DNA of 28,997 nucleotides from Ruminococcus sp. UBA4275 (GCA_002395085.1 DGVV01000021.1:1-28997); one strand, 5' to 3'. Positions 7,269-16,120 are shown, counted from the stretch's first letter. Numbers and translations: made by a program. The notes: generated by a model not told the origin, from the sequence alone.

Positions 7269-9410
7269 TTATTTCAAAAGAATGCGTTTCAGCAGCGTGA
7301 GATCAACGGCATTCAGTTTACCGTCAGCATTTATATCAGCAATCGCGCCCTGCTCCGGTGTGAGTGTTCCGGTTGTCAGCAGATAATCGCGCATCATGAC
7401 GAGATCGGTCTTGTCACAGATGCCGTCTGCGTTGATGTCGCCGGTCACAGGAGCAGACTGCTGTGCAGTGACCGCAACTGCGTAATTGACGCAGGAGGAC
7501 TGGTTAATTTCTCCGAGCGTGACGGTCTGACCTGCTGCAAAATCCTTCTTGTAAAGCTGATAGGTCACCTGCGGATCGCCGTCGTCGGTGAGGGTATCCG
7601 CAGTTTTTGTCCAATCTCCGAGCCATGCCGGAACGGTGATTCTGGTATCCAACGCGACAAAAGCAGAAATATCTGCGCCTGCCTTGAAAGATGCCTGATC
7701 GCCTGCATATTTCTTGGAATCGCAGGCGGTCTGAATCCACTCAGCGCCGTCCAGTGTTGTCGGCACGCTGGTAAACCTGAATGCTCTGTCACCGAACACT
7801 TCGCTGCCCTGCTGCTTCGGCTGCGTGACAACAGACCAGTTTGCGGCATTTGCTGCATCGCTGACCGTGAGACCGGTGATATATTTTCCGTCTGCATATC
7901 TGATCGGCTCCGGCGGCTGACCGTTCCCGATCAGGGAAAAATCATCGACCTTGAGCCATGCGCCGCCGTTGCCTGCTGCTTCAAATCCGACTGTGCATTT
8001 GCCGCTTGTCACCTGAATATCAGAGATTGTGATTTCCTTCCAGTTATCCGTTTTCGCTTTGACATCGGCATTTTTCTCGCTTCCGCCGTAGCCGGAAATG
8101 AAGATCCTGCCGCTGTTCATGCCGCTTGTTTTGTAATATGCTTTCAGCGTATATGTGCCGTTCGGGAGGGCAATATCCTGTGTCTGTTTGCCGCTGAAAT
8201 TGCTGCCGCTGTAAAGCTGACCGCACCATCTGCCGGTGCGTGCGCCGTTTGCGTTGCCGCAGCCGGAGCCGGATGCCTTCCAGCCTGCGAGCGTAGACTG
8301 CGACACGCGGTCTGCGTCAAAGCTCGGATTCAGCACATAGTTGTTTCCCGTGCCGACTGACCATTCGCCGGTCTGTGCATCGAGATTCCACTCACTCAGC
8401 GAATTGAATTTCACATCATTGCCGTTGACCGTCAGCGGAACCCACTGATTATAGCCAAGACCGTTTCCGGCGAAATCGCTCCAGCGGTCGCCGCAGAAAA
8501 TGACAGTCTCCTGCTTGCTGCCCTTGACCGTATAGAAGAAGCCGGTCTGCGTGACGTGCGAGAAATCCATATCCGTGCCGTCCATAACCTTCCAGTCGGA
8601 ATACGGACCGTTGATATTGTCGGCTACCATGTAGTAGCTGTGCGATGCATTCCAGCCGTGCAGATCGGAAGCGCAGAAATAATACTTGTTCTTGTATTTG
8701 AACATACAGTTGCCTTCTCTGCCGCTGCCTTTTTTCACTTCGACTGCCTTTTCCGCGGCGAGAAAATCGTTCGGTCTGAGGCGGCACACATACTGATGCG
8801 CTCTGCCGCCCTTGTTCGATGCGATGAGATATGCCTGCCCGTCGTCATCGACAAATACAGTCTGATCGCCGGTACCCTGCTTCTGCACGCCCTCGATCTG
8901 ATCCTGCACATTTTTCACTTCGAAATTACCGGTCGGCGTATCGCACTGTGCAAACAGAACGCTGTCATTATACTGCGTGACAAGCACATATTTTTTCGAC
9001 TGCGGGCAGTATGCAACGCCCATTCTGCCGAGCCAGTAGGCAAAGCCGAAGCCTTTGGATTTCGGTGTCAGGACATCATTTTCAAATTTCCAGTTCACAA
9101 GATCCTTCGATGAATAGCAGGTAATCGACTTGAATCCGGTGTCATCATTTTTACCGGTCGGATTCTTTGCGTAGGTCTCCGCACCGGAATAGTGTACACC
9201 GTACCAGTAATAGGTATCGCCGAATTTGAAAATGCCGCCGCCCTGTGAATAAATGAAATTGCCGGAAGTATCCTTCCAGAAGCAGTCATTTGTGATCGTC
9301 TGTGATGCGGCATTTGCGGTCATTGTCTGCTGCGGGAGATGGTTTCCCGCAGTGAGCATCAGCCCTGCGGCGGAAAGTACCACCGTTGCTTTTTTCCATA
9401 GTTTTTTCAT
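7269..9410 (-). CDS. Secreted GH43 (exo-beta-1,3-galactanase-like) with CBM, shared module and dockerin
   Basis: A 713-residue enzyme. The ATG at 9410 is preferred over 9437 because AGGGGG lies 5 bases ahead and a signal peptide follows (1-34). Residues 40-350 are a five-bladed GH43 domain: GGGI near 57, Asp182 in GTGDQT as pKa modulator, and Glu232 in REGN as general acid. The usual N-terminal Asp base is missing; the position reads QGGGI. Loss of this base, together with the YYWYG and CYSSKDLVNW motifs, is typical of subfamily 24 exo-beta-1,3-galactanases that cut the arabinogalactan core. Residues 357-496 are a jelly-roll carbohydrate-binding domain, possibly CBM61-like. Residues 503-650 are the shared module. 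Residues 656-713 are a dockerin. The subfamily assignment is from memory of motifs, not a search. Confidence 0.83.
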   Translation of the reverse strand: MKKLWKKATVVLSAAGLMLTAGNHLPQQTMTANAASQTITNDCFWKDTSGNFIYSQGGGIFKFGDTYYWYGVHYSGAETYAKNPTGKNDDTGFKSITCYSSKDLVNWKFENDVLTPKSKGFGFAYWLGRMGVAYCPQSKKYVLVTQYNDSVLFAQCDTPTGNFEVKNVQDQIEGVQKQGTGDQTVFVDDDGQAYLIASNKGGRAHQYVCRLRPNDFLAAEKAVEVKKGSGREGNCMFKYKNKYYFCASDLHGWNASHSYYMVADNINGPYSDWKVMDGTDMDFSHVTQTGFFYTVKGSKQETVIFCGDRWSDFAGNGLGYNQWVPLTVNGNDVKFNSLSEWNLDAQTGEWSVGTGNNYVLNPSFDADRVSQSTLAGWKASGSGCGNANGARTGRWCGQLYSGSNFSGKQTQDIALPNGTYTLKAYYKTSGMNSGRIFISGYGGSEKNADVKAKTDNWKEITISDIQVTSGKCTVGFEAAGNGGAWLKVDDFSLIGNGQPPEPIRYADGKYITGLTVSDAANAANWSVVTQPKQQGSEVFGDRAFRFTSVPTTLDGAEWIQTACDSKKYAGDQASFKAGADISAFVALDTRITVPAWLGDWTKTADTLTDDGDPQVTYQLYKKDFAAGQTVTLGEINQSSCVNYAVAVTAQQSAPVTGDINADGICDKTDLVMMRDYLLTTGTLTPEQGAIADINADGKLNAVDLTLLKRILLK

Positions 9411-9537
9411 ATTTCCCCCTGTAATCTGTTTTGGCATATCTTACAGGATGCGCTCGGAGCAGGAAGGGGGCTGCATCCGTCCGGATCCGGCAGATATGCG
9501 GTTGCATTTGGCTTTCGGATGGAAAGCTCCTGATTGC

Positions 9538-9603
9538 ATTCTAACACGTTTGTCCTGAAAAGACAATCACATATTCTCTCATTCGCATGACTTTTTCTTC
9601 CTG
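9538..9603 (-). promoter_or_regulatory. GH43 promoter with 40-bp operator
   Basis: The -10 is TAGAAT (9538-9543) and the -35 is TTGTCT (9561-9566), with a 17-base spacer. The 40-bp element at 9564-9603 reads AGAAAAAGTCAT, three bases, AATGAGAGAAT, then ATGTGATTG. Confidence 0.78.
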
Positions 9604-9641
9604 AAAACAAGCAGCGATACACAAAGGCTGTGTACCGCTGC
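9602..9641 (-). terminator. Terminator of the double GH43 gene
   Basis: Stem GCAGCG/CGCTGC with inner TACACA/TGTGTA pairing (9611-9641), followed on the minus strand by TTGTTTTC. It lies 11 bases past the stop and touches the distal end of the next operator. Confidence 0.75.
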
Positions 9642-9652
9642 CGAAAAAGTAT

Positions 9653-12600
9653 TTATGATTTCTCGCTGACACTGAAGGTGCAGACAGCCGCATCGCTGCC
9701 GTCAGTGAGCGTCAATGCGCCGTTTGCGGAAGCGGTGAGGTATCTGCCGGGATTGGATACGCTTTCAAAGGATACCTGCTTGCGGTCAGAAAGGCCGGTC
9801 ACAGTGCGGAATGTCGCCAGCTTCAGATCGTTCTGCTGAATCGAGGTCTGCTGAGAAAGCACCGCGCCGCTGCCGTTTGCATTGACAGTGACATAAAGAC
9901 CTGTCTTGTTCTCAGATTCGATCGAAACATAGGTCTGATTCTCCACATTGCACAGGCCGGGAACGATCACCCATTCGGTGTCATGCGCAGTCAGATTCTG
10001 CATCCCGAAGCCGAGCGCGACATTTGTGTACGGGTAAGCATTGTCATTGATCGAATTGGTGAATGCTGCGTGGCCGAGCATTGCGCCGTTCTGATTGCTG
10101 ATCGTCGAAACGGTGCCGCCGATGCCTGCTGTGGTCTCCTCCATTTTCAGAATCTTTCCGTTGCTGTCAAAATGCACTTCGCAGATATTCGGGCTTCTGC
10201 GGTAGCCGTTGCCCTCGGGCAGTGCGCCGTTGTGGTAAATCATGTAGGTCTTGCCCTTGAAATCAAAAATGCCGCTGTGATTGGTATTCGAGGTCGCGTT
10301 GCACTCAAAGATCACATCCCCGAATTTCCAGTCGCCCTTGAGCAGATCGGTGCAGGTGGAATATGCCATCTGCTCGCGCCAGCGATAGGCGTAGATGAGA
10401 TAATAGTCGCCGTAATAGGTGCCGTCAGCATTCTGCCGGCGGTAGAGCCACGGTGCTTCGGTATACATATTCATGCCCTTGCCGCGGTAGAAGACATCGC
10501 CGTTTGTGCCCTCGCCGCCGAAGGTGATTCTGCCGTCACCGTTGAGATCGCGGACGCTCACCATATCATCATTCAGCTCGCAGATATAATATCTGCTGTT
10601 GCCCCATGCAAGATAGCGGTGCTCCTGACCGTCCTTGCCTTTCTCCACCCAGACGGTCGGGTCGATGTCGTCCCAGTTGCTTGACTGATCGTTTGTCAGT
10701 GTGCCCGCAACGACCGGATGCCCGATGTCGCGGAACGGCCCTTTCGGAGAATCTGCGACCGCAACGCCGATGGACTGCTTGCCCTGCGCAGTTCTGTCCC
10801 ATGAGCAGAAATAGAGATAATACTTGTTATTGTGCTTGACGACCTGACTTGCCCATGCACTTTTTGCATCGCCCCATGAAACATCGCGCATATTCATCAC
10901 GACACCCTCATAGTTCCAGTGAATCAGGTCTTTCGTGGAATAGCAGAGATATTCCGGGATATTGTAGATCGCCTGATCGACCTCTGCATTGGTCGAGATA
11001 TCGTGTCCGGTGTAGGCATAGACCGTGTCGCCGTCCACAAATGCAGCGGGGTCGCCGCCGTAGTTATATTTGCCGTTTGCTGCCGTGATGCCGCCCGCAA
11101 AGGGATTGTTATACCGGCTGACACTGAGCTGAACCGGCTGCGGCGGGCCGGATTGCTCCGGCTCGCTCAGCAGCAGTTGTTTCAGAATTGTAAAGTCGAT
11201 TGCATTGACTTTTCCGTCGCTGTTCATGTCTGCGATCTTGCCCTGATCCGGAGTCAGTGTACCGGTGGTCAGCAGGAATTTCTGCATCAAGACTGCATCG
11301 GCTTTGTCAATGGTTCCGTCCGCATTGATATCGCCCTCAAGCGGCTCCGGCTGCTTCTGCTCTGTCACTGCAACTGTGTAATTGACGCAGCCCGACTGAT
11401 TGATCTCTCCGAGTGTGACGGTCTGTCCGGCAGTGAAATCCTTTTTCCAGAGCTGATAGGTCACCTGCGGATCGCCGTCATCGGTGAGCATATCGGCAGT
11501 TCTTGTCCAGCCGGAGAGCCATGCGGGAACATCGGTGATTCTGGTATCCAATGCGACAAAAGCGGAAATATCCGCGCCTGCTGTGAATGTTGCTTCATCG
11601 CCTGCAAATTTCTTGGAATCGCACGCAGTCTGGATCCACTCAGCACCGTTCAGTGTCTTCGATACGCTTGTGAACTTGAATTCTCTGTCGCCGAACACAG
11701 TGCTGCCCGCCTGCTTGCCGGAGGTCACAACTGACCAGTTCCGCGCGTTGGTTTTGTCATTGACGGTCAGGGATTTGATGTATTGGCCGTCTGCATAGGT
11801 GATCGGCTGCACGGAGCGCTCATTGCCGGACCACGCCTTTGTCTGTGCGCCCCAGATCGTCTGGTTGTTATTGCCGACTGCCGTGAACACCATGACGCGC
11901 TTGCCGGTGCTTTCGTCATATTCCGCCGCGAAATAACCCTGATAGGTCGTGTTGTTGATCTTCAGCGTTGCCGCAGAGGAATCCGCCGCCTGCTGCCATG
12001 TGCCGCTGACTGCACCGGAGATCGTGCCGTTTGCATTCAGCGTGATATTCTGGTAGTTGATGATCGTGCCGTTTGTCGCATTGCCGTGGTTAATGTACTC
12101 ATATGTGCCGACAATGTCGTTTGTCTCATAGCCGGATTCCGACCACGGATTGATGCAGTATTCAAACGGAATGACGACCGGCCAGCCCGCTTCATTGTAC
12201 TTCATCGAGTGGACGCGGACTTCATGTCCCTCGCCGCCGTCATCAAATCTTGCGTGATAGAGCAGATACCACTCGCCGTCATCGTCGCGCAGCACGGAGT
12301 TGTGTCCGCACGCCATATAGGCGCGGTTGATCGTGCTGAATTTGTAATTGCCCATGACCTTGAGACCGATGCTGTCGAGATTTGTGCCGGCATCGAGCAC
12401 CATATTTCTGCCGGCTGCATCGACAAACGGTCCGAGCGGGGATTTTGAACGTCCCACGCGCATATTATAGCCGCCTGTGGAGGTCAGACCGCCGTAGGTC
12501 ACCCAGAGATAATAGTAGCCTGTGTCTTTGTTATATTCGATAAACGGGCCTTCGCCGGATTTGCCCCAGCCGCCGGAAATCTTCGTGCCGAAGTAGCTGT

Positions 12601-13420
12601 CAACCATTCGGCCATCAGCGGTCTTTCCGGATTTCGGGTGAATGCACCTGCCCGTCTTTCTGTCAATTTCCAGTGTGAAGATACCGCCCGACCATGAGCC
12701 GTAGCACATATACATTCTGCCATCGGTATCGGTGTAGATTGTCGGGTCAATCGCGTTCGGATACTGCTGATTGTTGAAATCGCCGTTTCCGCTGAACCAC
12801 GCATTGTTATGCGAGACCTGCCCGCTCTTTTCAAGGTCAGGAATATTGGTCGAGGTGTATTTGCGGTTGACGCGCTTGGTATTGCTTGTCGCCCAGGAAT
12901 CATTGCTTGTGAATCCGGAATAGATCAGCGTATCGACAAAGGTATAAGGCCCCGTGATCGTCTTTGATGCTGCAAATGCAATCACCGAGCGCTTGTAGGT
13001 CGAAGATGTGCAGAAGTACATCAGATATGCGCCTTTTGAGCCGTCTGAATTGACGAAATCCGCATCCCAGAACACATCCGGCGCCCAGACCGCAAAGCCG
13101 CCTGCGCAGTCTTCCAGATCCTCTCCCGCCCATGCAAAAGCCTTTGCGAGATTCTGCGAAAGATTGCCGAATTCCACATTGTTTGTCCGCGCATAGCCGT
13201 TGGAAAAGCGCTGCCAGTCGCGGAGATTGTTCGAGCGTGCGGCTTCAATATGCGAGCCGAACACATAGTAGGTATTGCCGTCCTTTATGACGGAAGGATC
13301 ATGCACGGAGACGCGCGTTCCTGCCGCTGCAGAGGCTTCCCTTGCAGGAAGATTTGCGTGCAGACCCGTCAGTGCGAGCGCACCTGCCAGCAGGAATGAA
13401 AGCAGTTTTTTCTTTTTCAT
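9653..13420 (-). CDS. Secreted bifunctional GH43-GH43 arabinan-degrading enzyme with internal dockerin and AbfB-like module
   Basis: A 1255-residue protein. ATG 13420 is chosen because GGGGG lies 7 bases ahead and a signal peptide follows (1-32). First GH43 (36-425): Asp41 in VHDPS, Asp225 in IDPT, Glu290 in GEGP, and a HNS metal-site motif at 373-375, as in endo-alpha-1,5-arabinanases of the Abn2 type. Residues 430-530 resemble the GH43_C beta-barrel domain of those enzymes. The shared module spans 540-688 and the dockerin 695-752. Second GH43 (765-1095): Asp790, Asp920 in DIDPT and Glu988 in TEAP, arabinofuranosidase/xylosidase-like. Residues 1110-1252 resemble AbfB (CBM42). An endo-acting and a probable exo-acting enzyme in one chain fit arabinan side chains of RG-I. 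The largest enzyme in the window, divergently transcribed from the regulator. Confidence 0.86.
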   Translation of the reverse strand: MKKKKLLSFLLAGALALTGLHANLPAREASAAAGTRVSVHDPSVIKDGNTYYVFGSHIEAARSNNLRDWQRFSNGYARTNNVEFGNLSQNLAKAFAWAGEDLEDCAGGFAVWAPDVFWDADFVNSDGSKGAYLMYFCTSSTYKRSVIAFAASKTITGPYTFVDTLIYSGFTSNDSWATSNTKRVNRKYTSTNIPDLEKSGQVSHNNAWFSGNGDFNNQQYPNAIDPTIYTDTDGRMYMCYGSWSGGIFTLEIDRKTGRCIHPKSGKTADGRMVDSYFGTKISGGWGKSGEGPFIEYNKDTGYYYLWVTYGGLTSTGGYNMRVGRSKSPLGPFVDAAGRNMVLDAGTNLDSIGLKVMGNYKFSTINRAYMACGHNSVLRDDDGEWYLLYHARFDDGGEGHEVRVHSMKYNEAGWPVVIPFEYCINPWSESGYETNDIVGTYEYINHGNATNGTIINYQNITLNANGTISGAVSGTWQQAADSSAATLKINNTTYQGYFAAEYDESTGKRVMVFTAVGNNNQTIWGAQTKAWSGNERSVQPITYADGQYIKSLTVNDKTNARNWSVVTSGKQAGSTVFGDREFKFTSVSKTLNGAEWIQTACDSKKFAGDEATFTAGADISAFVALDTRITDVPAWLSGWTRTADMLTDDGDPQVTYQLWKKDFTAGQTVTLGEINQSGCVNYTVAVTEQKQPEPLEGDINADGTIDKADAVLMQKFLLTTGTLTPDQGKIADMNSDGKVNAIDFTILKQLLLSEPEQSGPPQPVQLSVSRYNNPFAGGITAANGKYNYGGDPAAFVDGDTVYAYTGHDISTNAEVDQAIYNIPEYLCYSTKDLIHWNYEGVVMNMRDVSWGDAKSAWASQVVKHNNKYYLYFCSWDRTAQGKQSIGVAVADSPKGPFRDIGHPVVAGTLTNDQSSNWDDIDPTVWVEKGKDGQEHRYLAWGNSRYYICELNDDMVSVRDLNGDGRITFGGEGTNGDVFYRGKGMNMYTEAPWLYRRQNADGTYYGDYYLIYAYRWREQMAYSTCTDLLKGDWKFGDVIFECNATSNTNHSGIFDFKGKTYMIYHNGALPEGNGYRRSPNICEVHFDSNGKILKMEETTAGIGGTVSTISNQNGAMLGHAAFTNSINDNAYPYTNVALGFGMQNLTAHDTEWVIVPGLCNVENQTYVSIESENKTGLYVTVNANGSGAVLSQQTSIQQNDLKLATFRTVTGLSDRKQVSFESVSNPGRYLTASANGALTLTDGSDAAVCTFSVSEKS

Positions 13421-13529
13421 TTCAATTCCCCCATTTATCAGATTTTCCACAAACCGGTGCCGCGCAGCCGCCGATTGTCGAAGGGGAGACAGTCAGCATA
13501 TGCATCAAACCGGTCTATTTCATGATTTC

Positions 13530-13595
13530 ATTATAACGGATAGAAAACAGATTCGCAATCACATATTCTCTCATTTCAATGACTTTTTCTGTCTG
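13530..13595 (-). promoter_or_regulatory. Double GH43 promoter with 40-bp operator
   Basis: The -10 is TATAAT (13530-13535) and the -35 is TTGCGA (13553-13558), with a 17-base spacer. The 40-bp element at 13556-13595 abuts the -35 of the divergent regulator promoter at 13597, so binding could also influence regulator expression. Confidence 0.8.
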
Positions 13596-13596
13596 A

Positions 13597-13625
13597 TTGA
13601 CAATCCCGGTAATCTATGATATACT
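13597..13625 (+). promoter_or_regulatory. Promoter of the regulator gene
   Basis: TTGACA (13597-13602), 17-base spacer, TATACT (13620-13625). Near-consensus sigma-A promoter, about 38 bases from predicted start of transcription to the start codon. Strong basal expression is expected without an activator. Confidence 0.8.
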
Positions 13626-13669
13626 AAAACCAAAAACATAGAAATCAATTTACAAGGGGGAAAAGGAAT

Positions 13670-15874
13670 ATGGACAGCATCGGGAAAATCGGCGTGCTGC
13701 TGCCGGAGATCGTGGATTTGCTGGATTATGAGCTGCTGCGCGGCATCCATACGGAGGCTGCTGCGCTGGGATATGATGTGATTGTCTATTGCAGCATTTA
13801 CAATTCGCAGGTGGAGCTCCAGCAGGATGCCTATACGCACGGACTGGAAAACATCTTCACGCTGCTGATGCACCACCGGCTGGACGGCGTGATTTTTGCC
13901 GCAGACCGCTTTCACAATCAGGAGTTGAACGATAGAATACAGGATATGCTCATACAGTGCGGCATTCCGTGCCTTGTGCTCGGTGAGGATCGTCCGCCGC
14001 TGCAAGCAATCTATCCGAAGCAGCAGGATGCGATGTACCGCATGACCAGGCATCTGATTGACGCACACGGCTGCAAAAAGATCTACTGCATCACCGGCTT
14101 CCCGGACAACCGTCCCTCTGCTGAACGCACGGAGGGCTACCGGCAGGCAATGCTGGAAGCCGGACTGCCGTTTACCGATCAGGATATTTTCTACGGTCAT
14201 TTCTGGCGTGAGGTTCCGCAGCAGATCGGCAGACAGATCGCAGAGGGAAGCCTGCCGATGCCGGACGGCATTGTCTGCGCAAGCGACAGTATGGCATCGG
14301 CACTCTGCGAAGCGCTGCAAGAAAACGGCATCTCCGTGCCGGAGCAGATCGCTGTGACCGGCTTTGACGGCTGTTCTGATGCGTGGATGCACAAGCTGAA
14401 GCTCACGACCGTGACCGGGCGCGATTTGCAGCTCGGAGCAGATGCTGTCCGGAAGCTGTACGGTATCATCACGGGTCGGGAGATTTCACCATCTGCATTA
14501 AAGCAGGAAATCTGCTTTGGGGACAGCTGCGGCTGCACGCCGGAGCGGATTGGCAGGCAAACGATCGACGCCTATGTACTGGAGCATTATTTCCGGCACC
14601 ATATCCGGCAAACTATCTGGCACAAGCAGTTTTACGCTTCCGATCTCATCAATAAGATGCGCAATCAGAACGGTCTGTATAAATGGATTGAAGCAGCCGA
14701 TCAGGTCGGCCATGTGCTGCCGGACTGGGAATGGCTGGAAATCTGTCTCTGTGAGGACTGGTGCTTTGATCTGGAGCATCCGGAGCAATTCCGCACAGAG
14801 GGATATTCGCGCCGAATGCTGCACGCGCTCTCAAAACGGCATGGTGTCAATCCGGATGAGCGGTATCTTTTTCCGACTGCTGATATTCTGCCGGCGCTTC
14901 AAATGCCGCATGAGCCCAAGCTCCTGCTGCTGACCTCGCTGCACAATCACGGGCAGATCTTCGGCTTTCTTGCAACAGCATATGATGCACCGGAGAAGAT
15001 CTGCGCCGACGACTTCTATCTGAGCTGGTGTGAAGCCGCCGCAAACGGTCTTGACAATTTGCAGCACATCATGCACCGCGAATACATCAAATCGCAGATG
15101 GAGCTGCTGACCGTGCGCGATCCGGAAACGGGGCTTTATAACCGCCGCGGTTTTGCAGAGCATCTCCCGGATACGCTGACAGAAATGCGCAGAACAGAAC
15201 AAACGCCCGCCCTGCTCCTCATAACATGGCAAAAGAGCGGAGAACTGCTGCCTTTTGATCCGATGCTTGTGCTTTCTAACGCGCTGCGCCATACTGCGGA
15301 AGGAAAAATGCTTACGATGCGAATGGATGATTCTGTGCTTGCAATATTGTATGCAGAGGATCGCATCACTGCGGTCGGGCTCAGCAACAGGATTGACAGT
15401 TCAGTAAAATCACTGCTCGGCAAGCTGTCCGGCACGATTCAGCTTGTGACAAACAGTGTGTGCATTTCGGATTTCTCCCTCCGTGAATCTGAACAGACTG
15501 TCATGCTGGCCGCTGCTGCATTGAAAGAGCAGTCGGAATCAGCCGGCATTGACCTCAATGCTGAGATTCGCAGGCTTCGGCAGAATATTCAGGAAAAACC
15601 GCAGGAGGATTGGAATATCTCCGATATTGCATCACGGATGTGCATCAGCAAAAGCCACCTGCACAGGCTCTATAAACAGCTTTTTGATGTCAATCTGATG
15701 GATGATGTCATCGAACAGCGCCTTGCAAAAGCAAAGCAGCTTCTGGAATTTACTGATATGCGAATACAGGAGATTGCATTTCAGTGCGGCTACCGCAATG
15801 AATCCCATTTCATGCGGCAGTTCAAGCTGAAAGTCGGTATAACGGCGCTCCAGTTCCGGCAGTCAAAGCAATAA
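13670..15874 (+). CDS. Hybrid transcription regulator: LacI/PBP-like sensor, degenerate GGDEF-like region, AraC DNA-binding domain
   Basis: A 734-residue cytoplasmic protein without signal peptide. GGGGGAAAAGGA precedes the ATG. Residues 5-290 match a LacI-type periplasmic-binding-protein sensor (IGVLLPE; LDGVIFA; GIPCLVLGED; PDGIVCASDSMASALCEAL; VTGFDG), which normally binds a sugar. Residues 300-465 are an unassigned, possibly GAF-like linker rich in Trp and Cys. Residues 478-620 begin like a GGDEF domain (RDPETGLYNRRGF) but no GGDEF motif follows, so cyclase activity is not expected. Residues 635-734 are an AraC-type double helix-turn-helix. Position between divergent RG-I enzyme genes makes it the likely regulator of this cluster, acting through the 40-bp element. 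Its ligand is probably a pectin-derived sugar; that is inference. Confidence 0.88.
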   Translation: MDSIGKIGVLLPEIVDLLDYELLRGIHTEAAALGYDVIVYCSIYNSQVELQQDAYTHGLENIFTLLMHHRLDGVIFAADRFHNQELNDRIQDMLIQCGIPCLVLGEDRPPLQAIYPKQQDAMYRMTRHLIDAHGCKKIYCITGFPDNRPSAERTEGYRQAMLEAGLPFTDQDIFYGHFWREVPQQIGRQIAEGSLPMPDGIVCASDSMASALCEALQENGISVPEQIAVTGFDGCSDAWMHKLKLTTVTGRDLQLGADAVRKLYGIITGREISPSALKQEICFGDSCGCTPERIGRQTIDAYVLEHYFRHHIRQTIWHKQFYASDLINKMRNQNGLYKWIEAADQVGHVLPDWEWLEICLCEDWCFDLEHPEQFRTEGYSRRMLHALSKRHGVNPDERYLFPTADILPALQMPHEPKLLLLTSLHNHGQIFGFLATAYDAPEKICADDFYLSWCEAAANGLDNLQHIMHREYIKSQMELLTVRDPETGLYNRRGFAEHLPDTLTEMRRTEQTPALLLITWQKSGELLPFDPMLVLSNALRHTAEGKMLTMRMDDSVLAILYAEDRITAVGLSNRIDSSVKSLLGKLSGTIQLVTNSVCISDFSLRESEQTVMLAAAALKEQSESAGIDLNAEIRRLRQNIQEKPQEDWNISDIASRMCISKSHLHRLYKQLFDVNLMDDVIEQRLAKAKQLLEFTDMRIQEIAFQCGYRNESHFMRQFKLKVGITALQFRQSKQ

Positions 15875-15879
15875 TCTGT

Positions 15880-15909
15880 GCCCGTCTGAGCATTCAGGCG
15901 GGCGCTTTT
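15880..15909 (+). terminator. Terminator of the regulator gene
   Basis: A 10-bp stem with one G-U pair and a 4-base loop (15880-15903), followed by GCTTTTC, 5 bases past the stop. Confidence 0.75.
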
Positions 15910-15927
15910 CATGCGCATAGAGCAGCA

Positions 15928-16027
15928 AGAAAAGAACCCGTCCGTACTGAAACGAACGGGTATAATAAGGGGGAGGAAGAAGCTCCGCCCGCTGTCTAAC
16001 TGAAACACAACGAATCTGAACTTCTTT
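15928..16027 (-). ncRNA. Candidate small RNA under the regulon operator
   Basis: A predicted transcript of about 100 bases begins some 7 bases after the -10 at 16034-16039 and ends at a hairpin (9-bp stem, 15935-15962) followed by UUCUUUUCUU. No ribosome site or plausible coding frame is seen. The middle holds a pyrimidine run (15967-15982) reading CUUCCUCCCCCUU. It is complementary to the GGGGG ribosome sites of the regulon: 8 contiguous bases with the regulator (AAGGGGGA) and 7 with PL11, GH30 and GH43. C-rich motifs that pair with G-rich ribosome sites are a known style of small RNA in Bacillota. The transcript and its targets are inferred from sequence only. Alternatively it is the leader of a lost gene. 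Confidence 0.5.
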
Positions 16028-16033
16028 GCTTTT

Positions 16034-16099
16034 ATCATACCGCAGCATGGTTCACTTTTCAATGACCGATTCTCTCATTTTCATGCACGATTCTTTCTC
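16034..16099 (-). promoter_or_regulatory. Leftward promoter with 40-bp operator, no protein gene downstream
   Basis: The -10 is TATGAT (16034-16039) and the -35 is TTGAAA (16057-16062), with a 17-base spacer. The 40-bp element (16060-16099) keeps GTGCAT, AATGAGAGAAT and the closing ATTG, but has CGGTC in place of the usual TATGTG core. Its phase to the -35 is identical to the enzyme promoters. It faces away from PL11 and reads into a region without a gene. Confidence 0.7.
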
Positions 16100-16120
16100 A
16101 TAGAATACCGTATTCCGATT

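Noticed and set aside
10520..10560. A calcium-loop motif (DLNGDGRITFGG) in the second GH43 as an extra dockerin
   Set aside because: It is a single loop inside the GH43 domain with no paired half or helices.
13500..13560. Direct repeats around the regulator as a sign of recent insertion
   Set aside because: The similar sequences are the 40-bp operators, which are phased to promoters rather than marking insertion ends.
15790..16062. A 90-codon minus-strand frame over the candidate small RNA
   Set aside because: It begins with TTG at the -35 box of the promoter, has no ribosome site, covers the terminator and runs antisense into the AraC domain. Composition is not protein-like.
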